Of a stretch of 64,000 nt of DNA, positions 12,390 through 22,564 are shown one piece after another. The stretch is taken from the NCBI GenBank assembly GCA_963277665.1, contig OY728159.1, positions 1,015,701,343-1,015,765,342 on the forward strand. Direction: 5' to 3'. This DNA is from Viscum album (taxonomy: Eukaryota > Streptophyta > Magnoliopsida > Santalales > Viscaceae). The translations under genes and the position numbers were made by a program. A model generated the notes under the pieces. It saw only the letters and a program-made list of their open reading frames with translations. It was not told where the DNA came from and made no database searches. The number at the start of each line of letters is the position of its first letter. The stretch's first letter is position 1.

Positions 12390-12754
12390 ATGAAGATGAA
12401 GACCATGTGGTACATGGACACATCAGACCATTGTATCTTTATGGCAAGGTCAATGACATGGATATCCGACGAGTCTTCATTGATAATGGCTTTGTGGTCA
12501 ACTTCATTCCCGTTTGTACACTTCATCGATTGGGCCTGACTGAATCTAACTTATCTTCTTAGACTTTAATGTTGCAAGGATATTACAAGAATGAACAAGA
12601 ACCTCTAGGAAAAATTACACTCAAAACTCAGTTTGGAGATCTTGTGTCTAATTCAGATTTCATGGTTGTTCATCAGGACACAGCCTTCAATATTCTTCTC
12701 AGAAGGCCTTGGTTTCATCAACAGCCATACCTTCATCATACCACCAATGTTTGA
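12390..12754 (+). pseudogene. E2 aspartic protease domain
   Basis: After a frameshift near 12380 the frame reads MDIRRVFIDNGFVVNFIP, the flap-type start of a retropepsin. The catalytic triad reads D-N-G (12482-12490) where D-S/T-G is expected, so the enzyme would probably be dead. Downstream, FNILLRRPWFHQQ matches the conserved ILGRPW-like end of Ty3/gypsy proteases. A stop near 12560 and the end at 12754 interrupt it. The role would have been to cut the gag-pol polyprotein. Confidence 0.8.
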
Positions 12755-12783
12755 AATACTATTTCAATGGTTAAATTAGAACA

Positions 12784-13629
12784 TTGTATGGTGACAAGGC
12801 TCCATTCAAAACATGTGAATATCAATATATTGAGGTAGATTTTTATCATACAAAAGGAACGAATTCCATGACCAAGGAGATAACCAGAGTTAATGCTTCA
12901 AATGGACTGGAAAAGATTCTAGTAAATCCATTCATGCATTTGAGTATAGATTATGTGTTACCCATTAATCAAGTTTAAAGGGTAAAGTAAAATCCATGCA
13001 CTCATCCAATAATTCCCATAATTCCAATTATGTAAATTGAGCCTGATGACATGGGAGAAATTATTGATGCACCAAGAAATGATGGAAGATTTAATGGAGA
13101 TGTTTTAATTTCATCTACTGAAATACAACGAGCCTCTACTTTTTTAATCAGAATAAAAGAAATTGCAGAAATATTAGAGGAAGACAAAGATTTTGATTCT
13201 CAATCCATAAATCCCTCCTTACCACAAGAAGACCCTTCATCGTCAGTAGGGTCAGATATGGTGGCATCTTCTTCGAGATGTTCAAATATTGATTCTTCCC
13301 CTAACTTTGGGAGTGTTGCCTTGTCATCTACCATGCAAATGGAAACAGAAGAGGTAACACGTAATGAAGAAGAAGAGGAAGATCTCGGGGATGCTCCTCT
13401 AGTATTTGAAGAAGGTGTTTCTACCACCGTGGATGAACTCAGAGAAATAAATCTGGGTACAGGAGAAGATCCACACCCCACCTTAATTAGTGCAGTCATG
13501 GCCTCTGAGGAACAAGAGGTGTATACTTCCTTTCTAAAGAAAAATCGATATATATTTTCTTGTAATTATATGGAAATGCAAGGTCTTAATCCTAATGTAG
13601 CCACCCATAATTTGTGTTTTCTAGAATAA
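12784..13629 (+). pseudogene. E2 protease-RT linker
   Basis: Open stretches at 12784-12978 and 13051-13629 share one frame. The sequence is acidic and Ser-rich (a Glu/Asp run near 13360). It ends with VDELREINLGTGEDPHPT and YTSFLKKNRYIFSCNYMEMQGL, which is the conserved lead-in to the Tat reverse transcriptase. It has no catalytic role; it marks the join between protease and RT. Confidence 0.75.
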
Positions 13630-14409
13630 CATTGTGGGTTCAAGAAAGCAGCAAGGAGAACACACCCAACTCACGCCTCTAAAATTGAAGCTGTAGTTGA
13701 TAAGATTATAAAGGCTAACTTTTTTAGGGAAGTTCAGTATCCCAAATGGCTAGCCAATATTGTCCCAGCAAAAAAGAAGAATAGGAAAATTAGTGTCTGC
13801 ATTGATTTCAGAGATCTTAATAGGCATTTTCCTAAATATGATTTTTCCAGTCCCAATTACAGAACTTCTAATTGATGGAATGGTTGTCTATGAAGCACTT
13901 TCCTTCATGGATGGATATTCTGGGTATAACCAAATTCGAATGGTCCCATAGGATGAAGAATATACAACTTTAGAGCTCCTCAAGGTGTGTTTTTCTATTG
14001 AGTAATGCCCTTTGTCTTAAAGAATAGAGGCGTGACATACCAACGTGCCATGCACCATATCTACAAACCCTTATTAGAGAAATTTGTTGAATGTTATGTG
14101 GATGATTTTTTAGTCAAGTCCAAACAATGTTCCAATCACTTGGCTGATTTGGAAACCATATTTCGCAAACTTCAGCAACATAATTTGAAGATGAACCACT
14201 TAAAATGTGTTTTCGGGGTAACCTCAGGGAAATTCCTTGGCTTTGTTATATTCCATCATGGTATTGAAGTTGATCCTAAGAAAAAAAAAATCAATCCTTG
14301 GTATGTCACCTCCTCGAAATTTGAAATAATTAAGAGGACTTCAAGGACACTTGGCCTATATTTGATGCTTTATCGCCAATTTAGCAGGAAAATGTTTACC
14401 TTTCACTAG
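13630..14409 (+). pseudogene. E2 reverse transcriptase
   Basis: RT runs over three frames because of frameshifts near 13830 and 13990. Recognisable blocks are FREVQYPKWLANIVPAKKKN, ISVCIDFRDLNRHFPKYDF, the palm block ALSFMDGYSGYNQIRMVP, and the catalytic block ECYVDDFLVKSK with YVDD intact at 14095-14106. GVTSGKFLGFVI follows. The family copies element RNA into DNA in the cytoplasmic particle. The order and wording match Tat/Ogre RT. The frameshifts and stops make it inactive. Confidence 0.92.
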
Positions 14410-14824
14410 ATTAATGAAGAAGGGAGTCACTTATCAATGGGCTGAGGATTTCCAAGAAGCATTTGATATACTCAATAAATATCTCTCGAGTCCACCAGTA
14501 TTGATGCCACCTGTTGAAGGAATACCACTCATTCTCTATGTGACAGCTTTAGAGCGATCACTAGGTGCCTTCCTCACCCAAAAGAATGATGCTGGAAATG
14601 AAAACAGCCTTTATTATCTCAGTCGCACTATCCTTGATGTGGAAACTCGGTATTCAAGTATTGAGAAGTGCTACCTAGCATTAATCATTGTTGTTCAGAA
14701 ATTGAGACATTACCTACAACATCATGAGGTCCAATTGGTATCTCGTAATAACCCGCTCAAATTTATCCTTAGTCGTCCTATGCTTACAGGATGTCTAGAA
14801 TGGTGGGAGGTTATTTTTCAATAG
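14410..14824 (+). pseudogene. E2 RNase H (first, retroelement type)
   Basis: Starts in a third frame after a shift near 14400 with LMKKGVTYQWAEDFQEAFD, the thumb/connection typical of Ty3 elements. The RNase H follows: YVTALERSLGAFLTQ, then SLYYLSRTILDVETRYSSIEKCYLAL, where the conserved E and Y are present. An HEVQLVSRNNPLKFILSRP block ends it. The first catalytic Asp appears replaced (YVTALE where Y-x-D is common). A TAG at 14822 ends the open stretch, but the frame continues into the next domain. Confidence 0.85.
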
Positions 14825-15340
14825 TTTGATATCTAGTTTGTGCCTCAAAAGGTAATAAAGAGCCAAGATCTGGCTGATTTCCTTGTTGAGAATCCATCCG
14901 TGGAAAATACATCGTTTAATACTAAACTTCCTGATGAAGAGGTATTCTCTATTCAAGATAATTCCCAAACATGGGAAATGTATTTTGATGGTTCTTCTAT
15001 AAGTCCAATAGGGAAGAGACTGGAAAATCCTAAACTCAACAAGATTGGATTAGGAATGGTTATTATTTCCCCAGAAAAGGCAGTATTGCCTTATTCTTTT
15101 CTATTATCAGAAGGTGGTACAAACAATAAAGTAGAGTATCAATCTCTCATCGTAGGTTTGGAATTGGCCCTTCAAGTGCAAATGGATCATTTAAAAGTAA
15201 AAGGTGATTCAGAATTGGTAATAAAACAAATCAAAAAAGAGTACTCTATCAGAAAAGAAGAGTTAATCCCTTTGTGTGATTATGTCAGAGAGTTAATGGC
15301 TAAATTTCCCTCAGATTCGACATTGTCCTATGTTCTGTGA
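14825..15340 (+). pseudogene. E2 second RNase H (archaeal type)
   Basis: Same frame as the first RNase H. The domain shows EMYFDGSS (first Asp), LSEGGTNNKVEYQSLIVGLELAL (the catalytic Glu), and VKGDSELVIKQI (second Asp). A second, archaeal-like RNase H between the first RNase H and integrase is a known trait of Tat/Ogre elements. The visible catalytic residues are intact. A TGA ends the stretch at 15338-15340, after which the frame continues with decay towards integrase. Confidence 0.9.
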
Positions 15341-16782
15341 TCACAAAATTCCCAAGAAGATGCACTGGCTAATGCAGCTACAGCCTTGGTAGATCCAAAT
15401 TAGGATGAGACAGTTATCATCATAACCCATCGCCACATGGTTTCACCTTTTATTCAAAACATAAGGGAGTAAATTAATGAAATTTTCCCTATTTCTGAAC
15501 CATATGGTCATACCACGGGTTGGAGAACATCCATCATGGAATATCTTCAAAATGTGATACTTCCACCAAATAGGGCTGAGAAAGAGTAGATCCAGCAATG
15601 AGCGATTAATTTTACTCTTTATGATGGTCCAAACCACCAAAATATCCTTTACAAGCGAGGCTTTGACGGAATTTTCTTCAGATGTATTGATGGAGAAGAG
15701 ATTGTGGTTGTCATGAAAGAAGTCCATTCAGGAGCTTGTGGTGCCCACCAATCTAGGCATAGACTCTCTGAACATATCTGAAGGCTTGGATACTTTTGGC
15801 CTTCAATGACACAAGATTTTACAAACATCACAAAAAAATGGCATCCCTGTCAAGTGCATTCCAACTTCATTCATCAACTCCCAGAGTTTCTACATACAGC
15901 TAAATACTCTTGGCCATTTTCTACATGGGGAATGGATGTAGTAGGGCCTTATCCTCCAGCCATGACTAAGCAGTTCAAGTATATTCTCACTACTACTAAT
16001 TTATTCTCTAAATGGGCTGAGGCGATACCTCCCAAGGAAGTCGGAGCAAAAAGCATTGTTAGTTTTGTTAAAACTTATATCATCACCAGATTTGGCATCC
16101 CTCATACTATTTTGACAGAAAATGGCACAAATTTTTGTATTGATAAAGTAAAAAAGTTATATCAGAATATAATATCAAATCCAACCATTAATCTCACTAT
16201 CATTCGGTGGACAATAGAAAGATAGAGGATTTTAACAAAACCCTATCAAATATACTCCAGAAGATGGTGGATAAAGATAAGAAATCATGGCCTGATAAAC
16301 TTTTGAATTCTTTATGGGCTTATTGGACAACTATCTATACTACCACCCAAGCAACTCCTTATTCATTGGTATATGGAACTGAAACGGTTTTGCCAATTGA
16401 AATACAATTTCCTTCACTTAGAGTTGAAATTTGTGATCAGTTATCTATAGATGAAAGATCTCAGAAATAGTTTAATGAGCTGGAACGATCAGATGAGAAA
16501 AGATTGTATACTTTGCATCATCTAGAAGTCTATCAGAACTGAATAGCATGAGATTTTACTAAGAAAGTTCATCTTTGTTCATTCCTTCAAGGGTAATTGG
16601 TATTATTCCTTAGGAATCCAATGATACCAGGAAAGAAACCTTCAAAACTTGAACCAAAATGGGAGGGACCTTATTCCATATATAAGTTCTATTCAAATGG
16701 AGCCTATGCTTTAATCTCAATGGATGGAGAGCTCATTACATCTCCAACCAATGCGAGATTATTGAAGAAATACTTTCTGTAA
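15341..16782 (+). pseudogene. E2 integrase
   Basis: Same frame as the second RNase H until about 16225, then one frameshift, with several stops. The zinc-binding start is partly recognisable (EVHSGACGAHQ, then KKWHPCQVHSNF). The core shows WGMDVVGPYPPAMTKQFKYI with the first Asp near 15934, and IPHTILTENGTNF, where Asp has become Glu in the second block. The C-terminal part KLEPKWEGPYSIYKFYSNGAYAL ends near 16782. Integrase joins the new DNA to the genome with a 5-bp TSD, as seen here (GTCAT). Inactive now. Confidence 0.9.
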
Positions 16783-17170
16783 TTATGCACATTATTCCTC
16801 ACTGCAAGACTTTAAACTACACAGTACCATGTCCTAGTTGCAAGACATTAAATTTCATAATAACCATAAACGTCCATGTTGCATGACGCTAAAGTGCATA
16901 GCATCTTTTTCCTTGTCACATGGCGTTAAACTTCATGACATCATTTTTACAACTAACATTTTCTCTATAAGACGCTAGAAGTTTCCATAAGCAAACATCA
17001 CTAACATCATCATTACTCCTTAGTAGTACATGAGTTCTTATCTTTCCTATGTCGGAGTCAGATCTGCATAAGAGACTATGTTTCAAGAACTATGTATGGA
17101 TTGATTCTCATTTTCAATGAGATGCGTAGAGATGCCTAAATCTCCAATTCTGGGCCCAGCCACAATCACA
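16783..17170 (+). other. E2 3' region, part 1: degenerate repeats
   Basis: No gene. A degenerate copy of the 37-bp satellite unit found at 34561 lies at about 16801-16836, followed by looser versions of GCATGAC-TTAAA. A block near 17085-17165 recurs at about 29340-29430 (shared words TTTCAAGAACTATGTATGG and GGGCCCAGCCACAAT). With E7 and E3 removed the two blocks are only a few hundred bases apart. The last three bases, ACA, are the TSD of E7. Confidence 0.7.
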
Positions 17171-17970
17171 CACTACTGGAAAAACGGCCTATACCCATAG
17201 TTCAAAACTGTGGGTATAGCCCCCAAAACTGTGGGTATAGCCTATACCCACGGTTTTGGGAACCGTGGGCTGGAACGGCGTCGGTATAGGTCCCCAACCT
17301 ATACCCACGGTTTTCCAAAACCGTGGGTATAGGTGTCATGCCACTGTGTCACTGAAACATAGCCAATTTTCACAATGTCATCGGCTTTTACCCACGGTTT
17401 CAAAATCGTGGGTATAGGTCCTAAAATAATGTCAGTGCTGAGTTTCGATCCAGCAACCTCTTCGCTGCAAACACCGCGTCTAACCACTACCCTAACATCA
17501 CCTATATGTATATATATATATATATATATTTAGTTAAATATAGTTATAAAACTCGTGGGTATAGAGAGAAGAACCGTGGGTATAGGGTTCCCGCCAAAAA
17601 AAATTTCCTTCCCGCGCAAAAAAAAATCTCGCGCACACAAAAGTGACCTATACCCACGGTTTTTCATAACCGTGGGTATAAGTATTTTATCCCAGACCTA
17701 TCCCCATGGTTTTCCCTAAAACCGTGGGGATAGGTACCCCTATACCCACAGTTTTGGGAAACTGTGGGTATAGGTCCCTTTTCAGGACCTATCCCCATGG
17801 TTTTGGAAAACCATGGGGATAGACCCCCCTATACCCACGGTTTTGGAAAACCGTGGGTATAGGTCTAGAAAATTCACCTATACCCACGGTTTTCCAAAAC
17901 CGTGGGTATAGGGGGGTCTATCTCCACGTTTTTGGGGAAAACCATGGGGATAGGTCCATTATCCAGTAGT
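17171..17970. mobile_element. E7: nonautonomous CACTA-type MITE (last base at 29168)
   Basis: Starts CACTACTGGA at 17171. The other end, TATCCAGTAGT at 17960-17970, is completed by G at 29168 after the copia insertion. The TSD is ACA (17168-17170 and 29169-29171), the 3-bp size expected for CACTA elements. About 800 bp long, with no transposase. The inside is packed with copies of CCTATACCCACGGTTTT in both orientations, forming many short hairpins; such subterminal repeats bind transposase in the CACTA family. It also holds a TA microsatellite (about 17508-17529). Confidence 0.88.
17440..17489 (-). other. tRNA-like A-box/B-box segment inside E7
   Basis: On the minus strand TAGTGGTTAGACGC (17476-17489) resembles a pol III A box and GGATCGAAACTC (17440-17451) resembles a B box, in the right order and spacing for a tRNA or tRNA-derived SINE. 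There is no full tRNA cloverleaf. It may be a SINE remnant carried by the MITE. Confidence 0.35.
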
Positions 17971-19936
17971 TGAAGGTTCTAGGCGCAGCGGAATCACGTT
18001 GGTGGGTTTTCCCAACTTTAATTTTAAAGTTAAACAACATTCAATCTGAGATCTGTCACGATATAAAACGCTGAATCTTTAAAATAGAATGAATAATGAA
18101 AAGAAAAGAAGAGTCCTAGAACCCTTGAGTAGGATCATCATATGTTGATTATAATTAATTTAATTAATTCATAAGAATTACCTCGTTGGAATTCTTTCTT
18201 TGTTGATGTGTCCGGTCACGATTCGGTGGTCCGTCGTTGCGTCGTAGAATCCAAGTGTAGGATTCCTCTAGCGGTGATCCACACGTGTGTCACATGTCTC
18301 CAGATGTCGCCGAAGGGATCTCCAGGTGCTAGTACGGAAGAACCTTTGCTTGCGATATCCGCCTTCGACCGCCTTGATCTGGTGGAGGATCTTGCTCTCG
18401 TAACTTGAGGGCGTTCTTGGTGGAAAGGGAATTCTCTCTTGGCTTGAGAGTATTTCCAAATCTGTTTTTCACAACAATGTCTCTTCAAAATGTTGGGGTT
18501 GCGAGGATATTTATAATCGGGTTTGAGGTTAATAGAGTTATGACAATAAATAAACGTGTTATGCGTTTTATTTATTTCATTAACTCTAATTGAAAACCCC
18601 CATGTCGAATTATATTAATTCCTTGACATGCGCCCACGCTGATTATAATAAATATCATTTAATAAAACAATATTAAATCCTCAAAATACCAACTGGAAAA
18701 ACTACACGTCATGTAATAATTAATACATAGCGTGTACTTGTTTTCCATAAAACTACACGACGTGTATATTTAATATACACGGTGTGTACTTTTATTTTCC
18801 ATTTTTCTCCACCACATTTATTAGACCTTGAGTAATGACTATTTATTTATTAAATAAATGTAACTTCATTACTCGCTAATAAATATATTATTTCATCCAC
18901 AATATATTCTCTCGAATAACTAGTGTCAAAATAAATGCGATCAGACATCCTTAAATAATTATTAAACCATAGTCGGGAATAATATTTATTTAACTTGTTA
19001 AATTAATATTTAACTGAGATACATGGAAACACTTGGTGTGTGACCCTCTAGGCCTCTTTCTCAATAGCATTAGGTTGAGCCTGCCTAAAGTCCAAGGTTA
19101 GCGTCTAGCAACACGCCAAGGCACCCATAGAGAAAGAAGTTAACGCCGCAATGACGTGTCACCTCCTACGAACGCTTACCATGTAATATAATCCCTTTGC
19201 CTCGATATCTCCAATCAAGAGGGTTGCATGCTAGTTCCATCAACCCATGTGCTTGATTATTCTTTCTTTGACTTCCTGGAATTGAACTTTCCCATACCTT
19301 ACCATGGCCATGGATTTATTTAGGCTATATCAATTCCATCAAAGGGCCTGAGATATCTACTTCCGTTATGGAATGGAAGGGACAAATCCATTCTCGCATT
19401 ATCTATTAATGCGGTATTACTCGTGACACACCCAACATATCCTACCTCGTTGTGAACAGTGTGTCTTCACAGTTTTCATCAATACATCTAAGTGCGCAAT
19501 TTGTAATACCCATTAATAATAATCTTAAAGTCTAAGGACCAATACACACGTCCGCAGATAGGAACATCCAATGACACTATGAAATGTGGATTTCCTACTG
19601 GCGGGTCTCGTTCTCATAATATCCTCCTAGATATTACCAAGGGTGAACACCATGAGAAGGTTCCTCAAAGTTTTATGAGTCCTCGCCCCTAATGACCTGT
19701 ATTATTTGTGTCCCTCAAATAATATCATCCGGCCATAGAACATACATTCAAGAACAGTGTTATGGCACTTCCGGGTTCTCATCATAGCAGGGATCCACTA
19801 CGACCCTTTAATGAAACAGCTATCCTTAGGACATTATCACATGACATGTCACATAGAAGAACAATCAAGATGTGATAAGTCTTTTATTTAATGAATAAAG
19901 TACAAAGTAGTTGGTTCTAGACCACCAACTCCAACA
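17971..19936 (-). repeat. E3 3' LTR
   Basis: 1,966 bp and nearly identical to 27198-29162. On the minus strand a TATA box (TATAAATA, plus coordinates 18508-18515) follows a cluster of four near-palindromes at about 18690-18800, such as CTACACGACGTGTAT and ATACACGGTGTGTAC. ORFs near 18208-18593 are by-products of LTR sequence. Confidence 0.92.
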
Positions 19937-19948
19937 GACTCCCACTTG
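19937..19948 (-). other. E3 polypurine tract
   Basis: Minus-strand CAAGTGGGAGTC abuts the 3' LTR, matching the usual copia plus-strand primer (purine run ending in GGGAGT). Confidence 0.75.
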
Positions 19949-19950
19949 GA

Positions 19951-20517
19951 CTAGAGCCAACTGCTAACAACCTTTAACCCACTATCTCTCACATAATATT
20001 CATGCTTCTGCTGAGATAGGCCTTTAGTCATGGGGTCTGCCACATTTTCTTTTGTGGACACTCTGCTCACTGTAACTTCACCCCTTTGATAGAAATCCCT
20101 CAAGAGGTGATACTTCCAGAGTATGTGCTTTGTCCATTGATGTGACCTTGGTTCTTTTGCAAGAGCCACCGCTGCAGTATTATCACAATACAATGTAATG
20201 GGGTCTTTACTGCAAGGCACCACATCAAGCTCCTAGACAAAGTTCCAAATCCATATGGCTTCCTTGGCTGTATCAGAAGCTGCTATATACTCAGACTCCG
20301 CTGTAGAATTGGCGACAACTGGATGCTTTGAACTCTTCCAGCTCACAGCTCCTCTATTGAGACAGAAAACATATCCAGATTGGGACTTCAGATCATTCTG
20401 ATCTGTTTGAAAACCAGCATCATCATACCCTCTGATGACAAGCTCCTCGTCTCCTCCATACACCAGGAACATATCCTTAGTTCTTCTCAGATACTTAAGG
20501 ATAGTCTTAACAGCAGT
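19951..20517 (-). pseudogene. E3 RNase H
   Basis: Two open stretches with a short break at about 20224-20232. In order they show IRGYDDAGFQTDQNDLKSQSG (first Asp), SSKHPVVANSTAESEYIAAS (catalytic Glu), TLYCDNTAAVALA (second Asp) and VADPMTKGL near the C-terminus. These are standard copia RNase H blocks. The enzyme degrades template RNA during reverse transcription. All visible catalytic residues remain; stops between the stretches disable it. Confidence 0.9.
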
Positions 20518-21361
20518 CTAATGTTGTTCTCCTGGATCTTCTTGATATCTGCCTACCATGCTTAGTGCATAGGCAACATCAAGCCTGGTACATAACATGG
20601 CATACATGATGGATCCTATAGCCGAAGCGTATGGGATCTTGCTCATCCTATCTTTCTCATGTTGTGTCTGGGGACACATTTTCTTAGAAATATGTAAACC
20701 ATGTGAAACTGGATCCAATCCCCTCTTGGATTTTTACATACTAAATCTCTTTAGTATCTAGTCAATGTATATACCCTGACTTAGTCCAAACAGCCTCTTG
20801 GATCTGTCACGAATGATATTGATCCCTAGAATATAGGATGCTTCTCCTAAGTCCTTTAAGGAGAAACACTTGTTCAACCAGTCCTTAACTGACTGTAAGG
20901 CTGGTACGTCGTTTCCAATAAGTAATATGTCATCAACATATACCACTAGGATGACGACCGCATTCCCATTAAACCTCTTATAAACACATGGATCACATTC
21001 ATTCTTAATGAAACCAAATTCCTTTATGGATTCATCAAATCGAATGTTCCATGACCTGGATGCTTGCTTCAATCCATAAATGGATTTTTGTAACTTGAAA
21101 ACCCGTTTGGCTTCACCTGGTGTCACAAACCCTTCTGGTTGTGTCATATAGACATCTTTCTGAAGGTTCCCATTAAGGAATGTTGTTTTGACATCCATCT
21201 GCCAAATCTCGTAGTCATGGTAAGATGCTATGGCAAGTATGATTCTTATGGATTTAAACATGGAAACTGGTGAGAAGGTTTCATCATAGTCAATTACTTA
21301 ACGCTGTCTGAATCCTTTAGCCACTAGCCTTGCTTTATAGGTGCTAACTTGACCTTCCATG
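20518..21361 (-). pseudogene. E3 reverse transcriptase (downstream of E4)
   Basis: Minus-strand RT resumes after the solo LTR E4 with GQVSTYKARLVAKGF, a stop, then IDYDETFSP. It continues with YEIWQMDVKTTFLNGNL, the fingers/palm part SIYGLKQASRSWNIRFDE, and the catalytic block VVYVDDILLIGND with YVDD intact (20929-20940). SLKDLGEASYILGI and PYASAIGSIMYAMLCTRLDVAYAL follow. The frame is open for 21261-20758; stops separate the last part (20718-20518). Family and order are clear. It is disabled mainly by E4. Confidence 0.93.
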
Positions 21362-22559
21362 TGTTGGGATGGAGAGTGATGGAAAGAGGGGGGGTGAATT
21401 GCCTTTTCAAAAAGTTTAACAATTTAAGAAAAAGTTAAAGCGCAGCGGAAATAAAAGAGGCAAGACACAAAATTGATAACGGAGTTCGGCCTAAATCCCA
21501 AGCCTACGTCTCCACTCCCAAATCAACTGTTGAGAGATTTATACGACAGCTTGCTTTTTAATGGTTGTAGCAAGAAACCCACTAGACTTTAAGGCAGCCT
21601 AGAAACCTATTACATCTTGCTTTTTATTGGTTGTAGCAAGAAACCCACTAGCCTTCTTACAGGTGAAGGCTAGCTCACCTATGACTCAAGCCTTTTACAG
21701 GGAAGGCTTGACTAACCTCTTCACACCTTGAAGGTGGTGTGAAAACCCAAACAAAGGAAGGATGAGAGAAAGAAGGGTTTGTATGCACAAACTCAAAATA
21801 ATGCTCAAAATGATAAAACAATAAAAACCGTAAGGAGGAGAAGTCTTGGGCACCAATGGATTGATTGGTGATGATGAAGAGTGCTCCCAAGCTTCTATGG
21901 TGGTGGTCCTTGGTTGTGGAAGTGAGTTGGAGCAGGTGGGGATCCTTGAAGGAATGCGCCGGAGGTTCGCCAAATGATCGAAAAATGTTCCCGTGGGCTT
22001 CTATATGTTTCCGGGGCTTCCTAGTCCTCTATTTATAGGAGAGGAACACTCAAATGACCTTTGGGGGTCTTCGGAGCCATTGGAGAGGCCTTCGGAGCCG
22101 TTGGGAGTCAAAAGTGCAAGTCTGGTCAAAGCCCAATGGCTAGTTTGACTGGGCACACCGGCTGACCAGTGGTGTCTCACCAGCTGGCCGGTAGTCCACC
22201 GGTTGGCCGGTCCTGAGCCACCGGCTGCCCGGTGCTCAGACAGAGAGCAAGCTCTCTGCCCAGGTTCCACCGGCTGGCCGGTGGTCAGACACCGGTTGGC
22301 TGGTGACAGTACCGGCTGGCCGGGGAGCTCACACCGGCTGACCGGTGGCTCTGGACAGTAAGCATTGATACTACCAGAGACCACCGGCTGGCCGGTGGGA
22401 ATCCACCGGTTGGCCGGTAGACTCAGAGAGTCTACTTTGAGTCCTTCTTGGCCCAACTCCTTGGCAACCTTTTTCCTATCAACAAAAACACTTGAAAACA
22501 AGTTAGAACATAATAAGAGTGATTGTGATCATTAAAATCCAAGAAAGAGGGGTACAACA
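21362..22559 (-). mobile_element. E4: solo LTR inserted in E3 pol
   Basis: 1,198 bp with TGTTG at one end and CAACA at the other and a perfect TSD, CCATG (21357-21361 and 22560-22564). No internal element sequence or second LTR is present, so it is a solo LTR left by recombination. A strong TATA box on the minus strand (TATAAATAG, plus 22029-22037) gives the orientation. Upstream of it lies an array of ACCGGCTGGCCGGT-like motifs. The features recall SIRE-type copia LTRs, but that is a guess. An ORF at 22001-22501 is just this array read as protein. Confidence 0.9.
22140..22420 (-). repeat. Array of CCGG-rich near-palindromes in E4 U3
   Basis: About ten irregularly spaced copies of ACCGGCTGGCCGGT and variants (CTGACCGGT, TTGGCCGGT) lie just upstream of the E4 TATA box. 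Each unit is close to its own reverse complement. They are rich in CG and CCGG sites. Confidence 0.85.
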
Positions 22560-22564
22560 CCATG

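Noticed and set aside
17440..17489. A functional tRNA gene
   Set aside because: Only A- and B-box-like words; no acceptor or anticodon stems and no CCA-type end.
18208..18593. Overlapping open frames repeated at 27435-27820
   Set aside because: They are the same part of the two E3 LTRs, present on both strands with no homology to proteins I know.
22001..22501. 166-codon open frame on the minus strand
   Set aside because: It is a translation of the ACCGGCTGGCCGGT array and LTR leader of E4.
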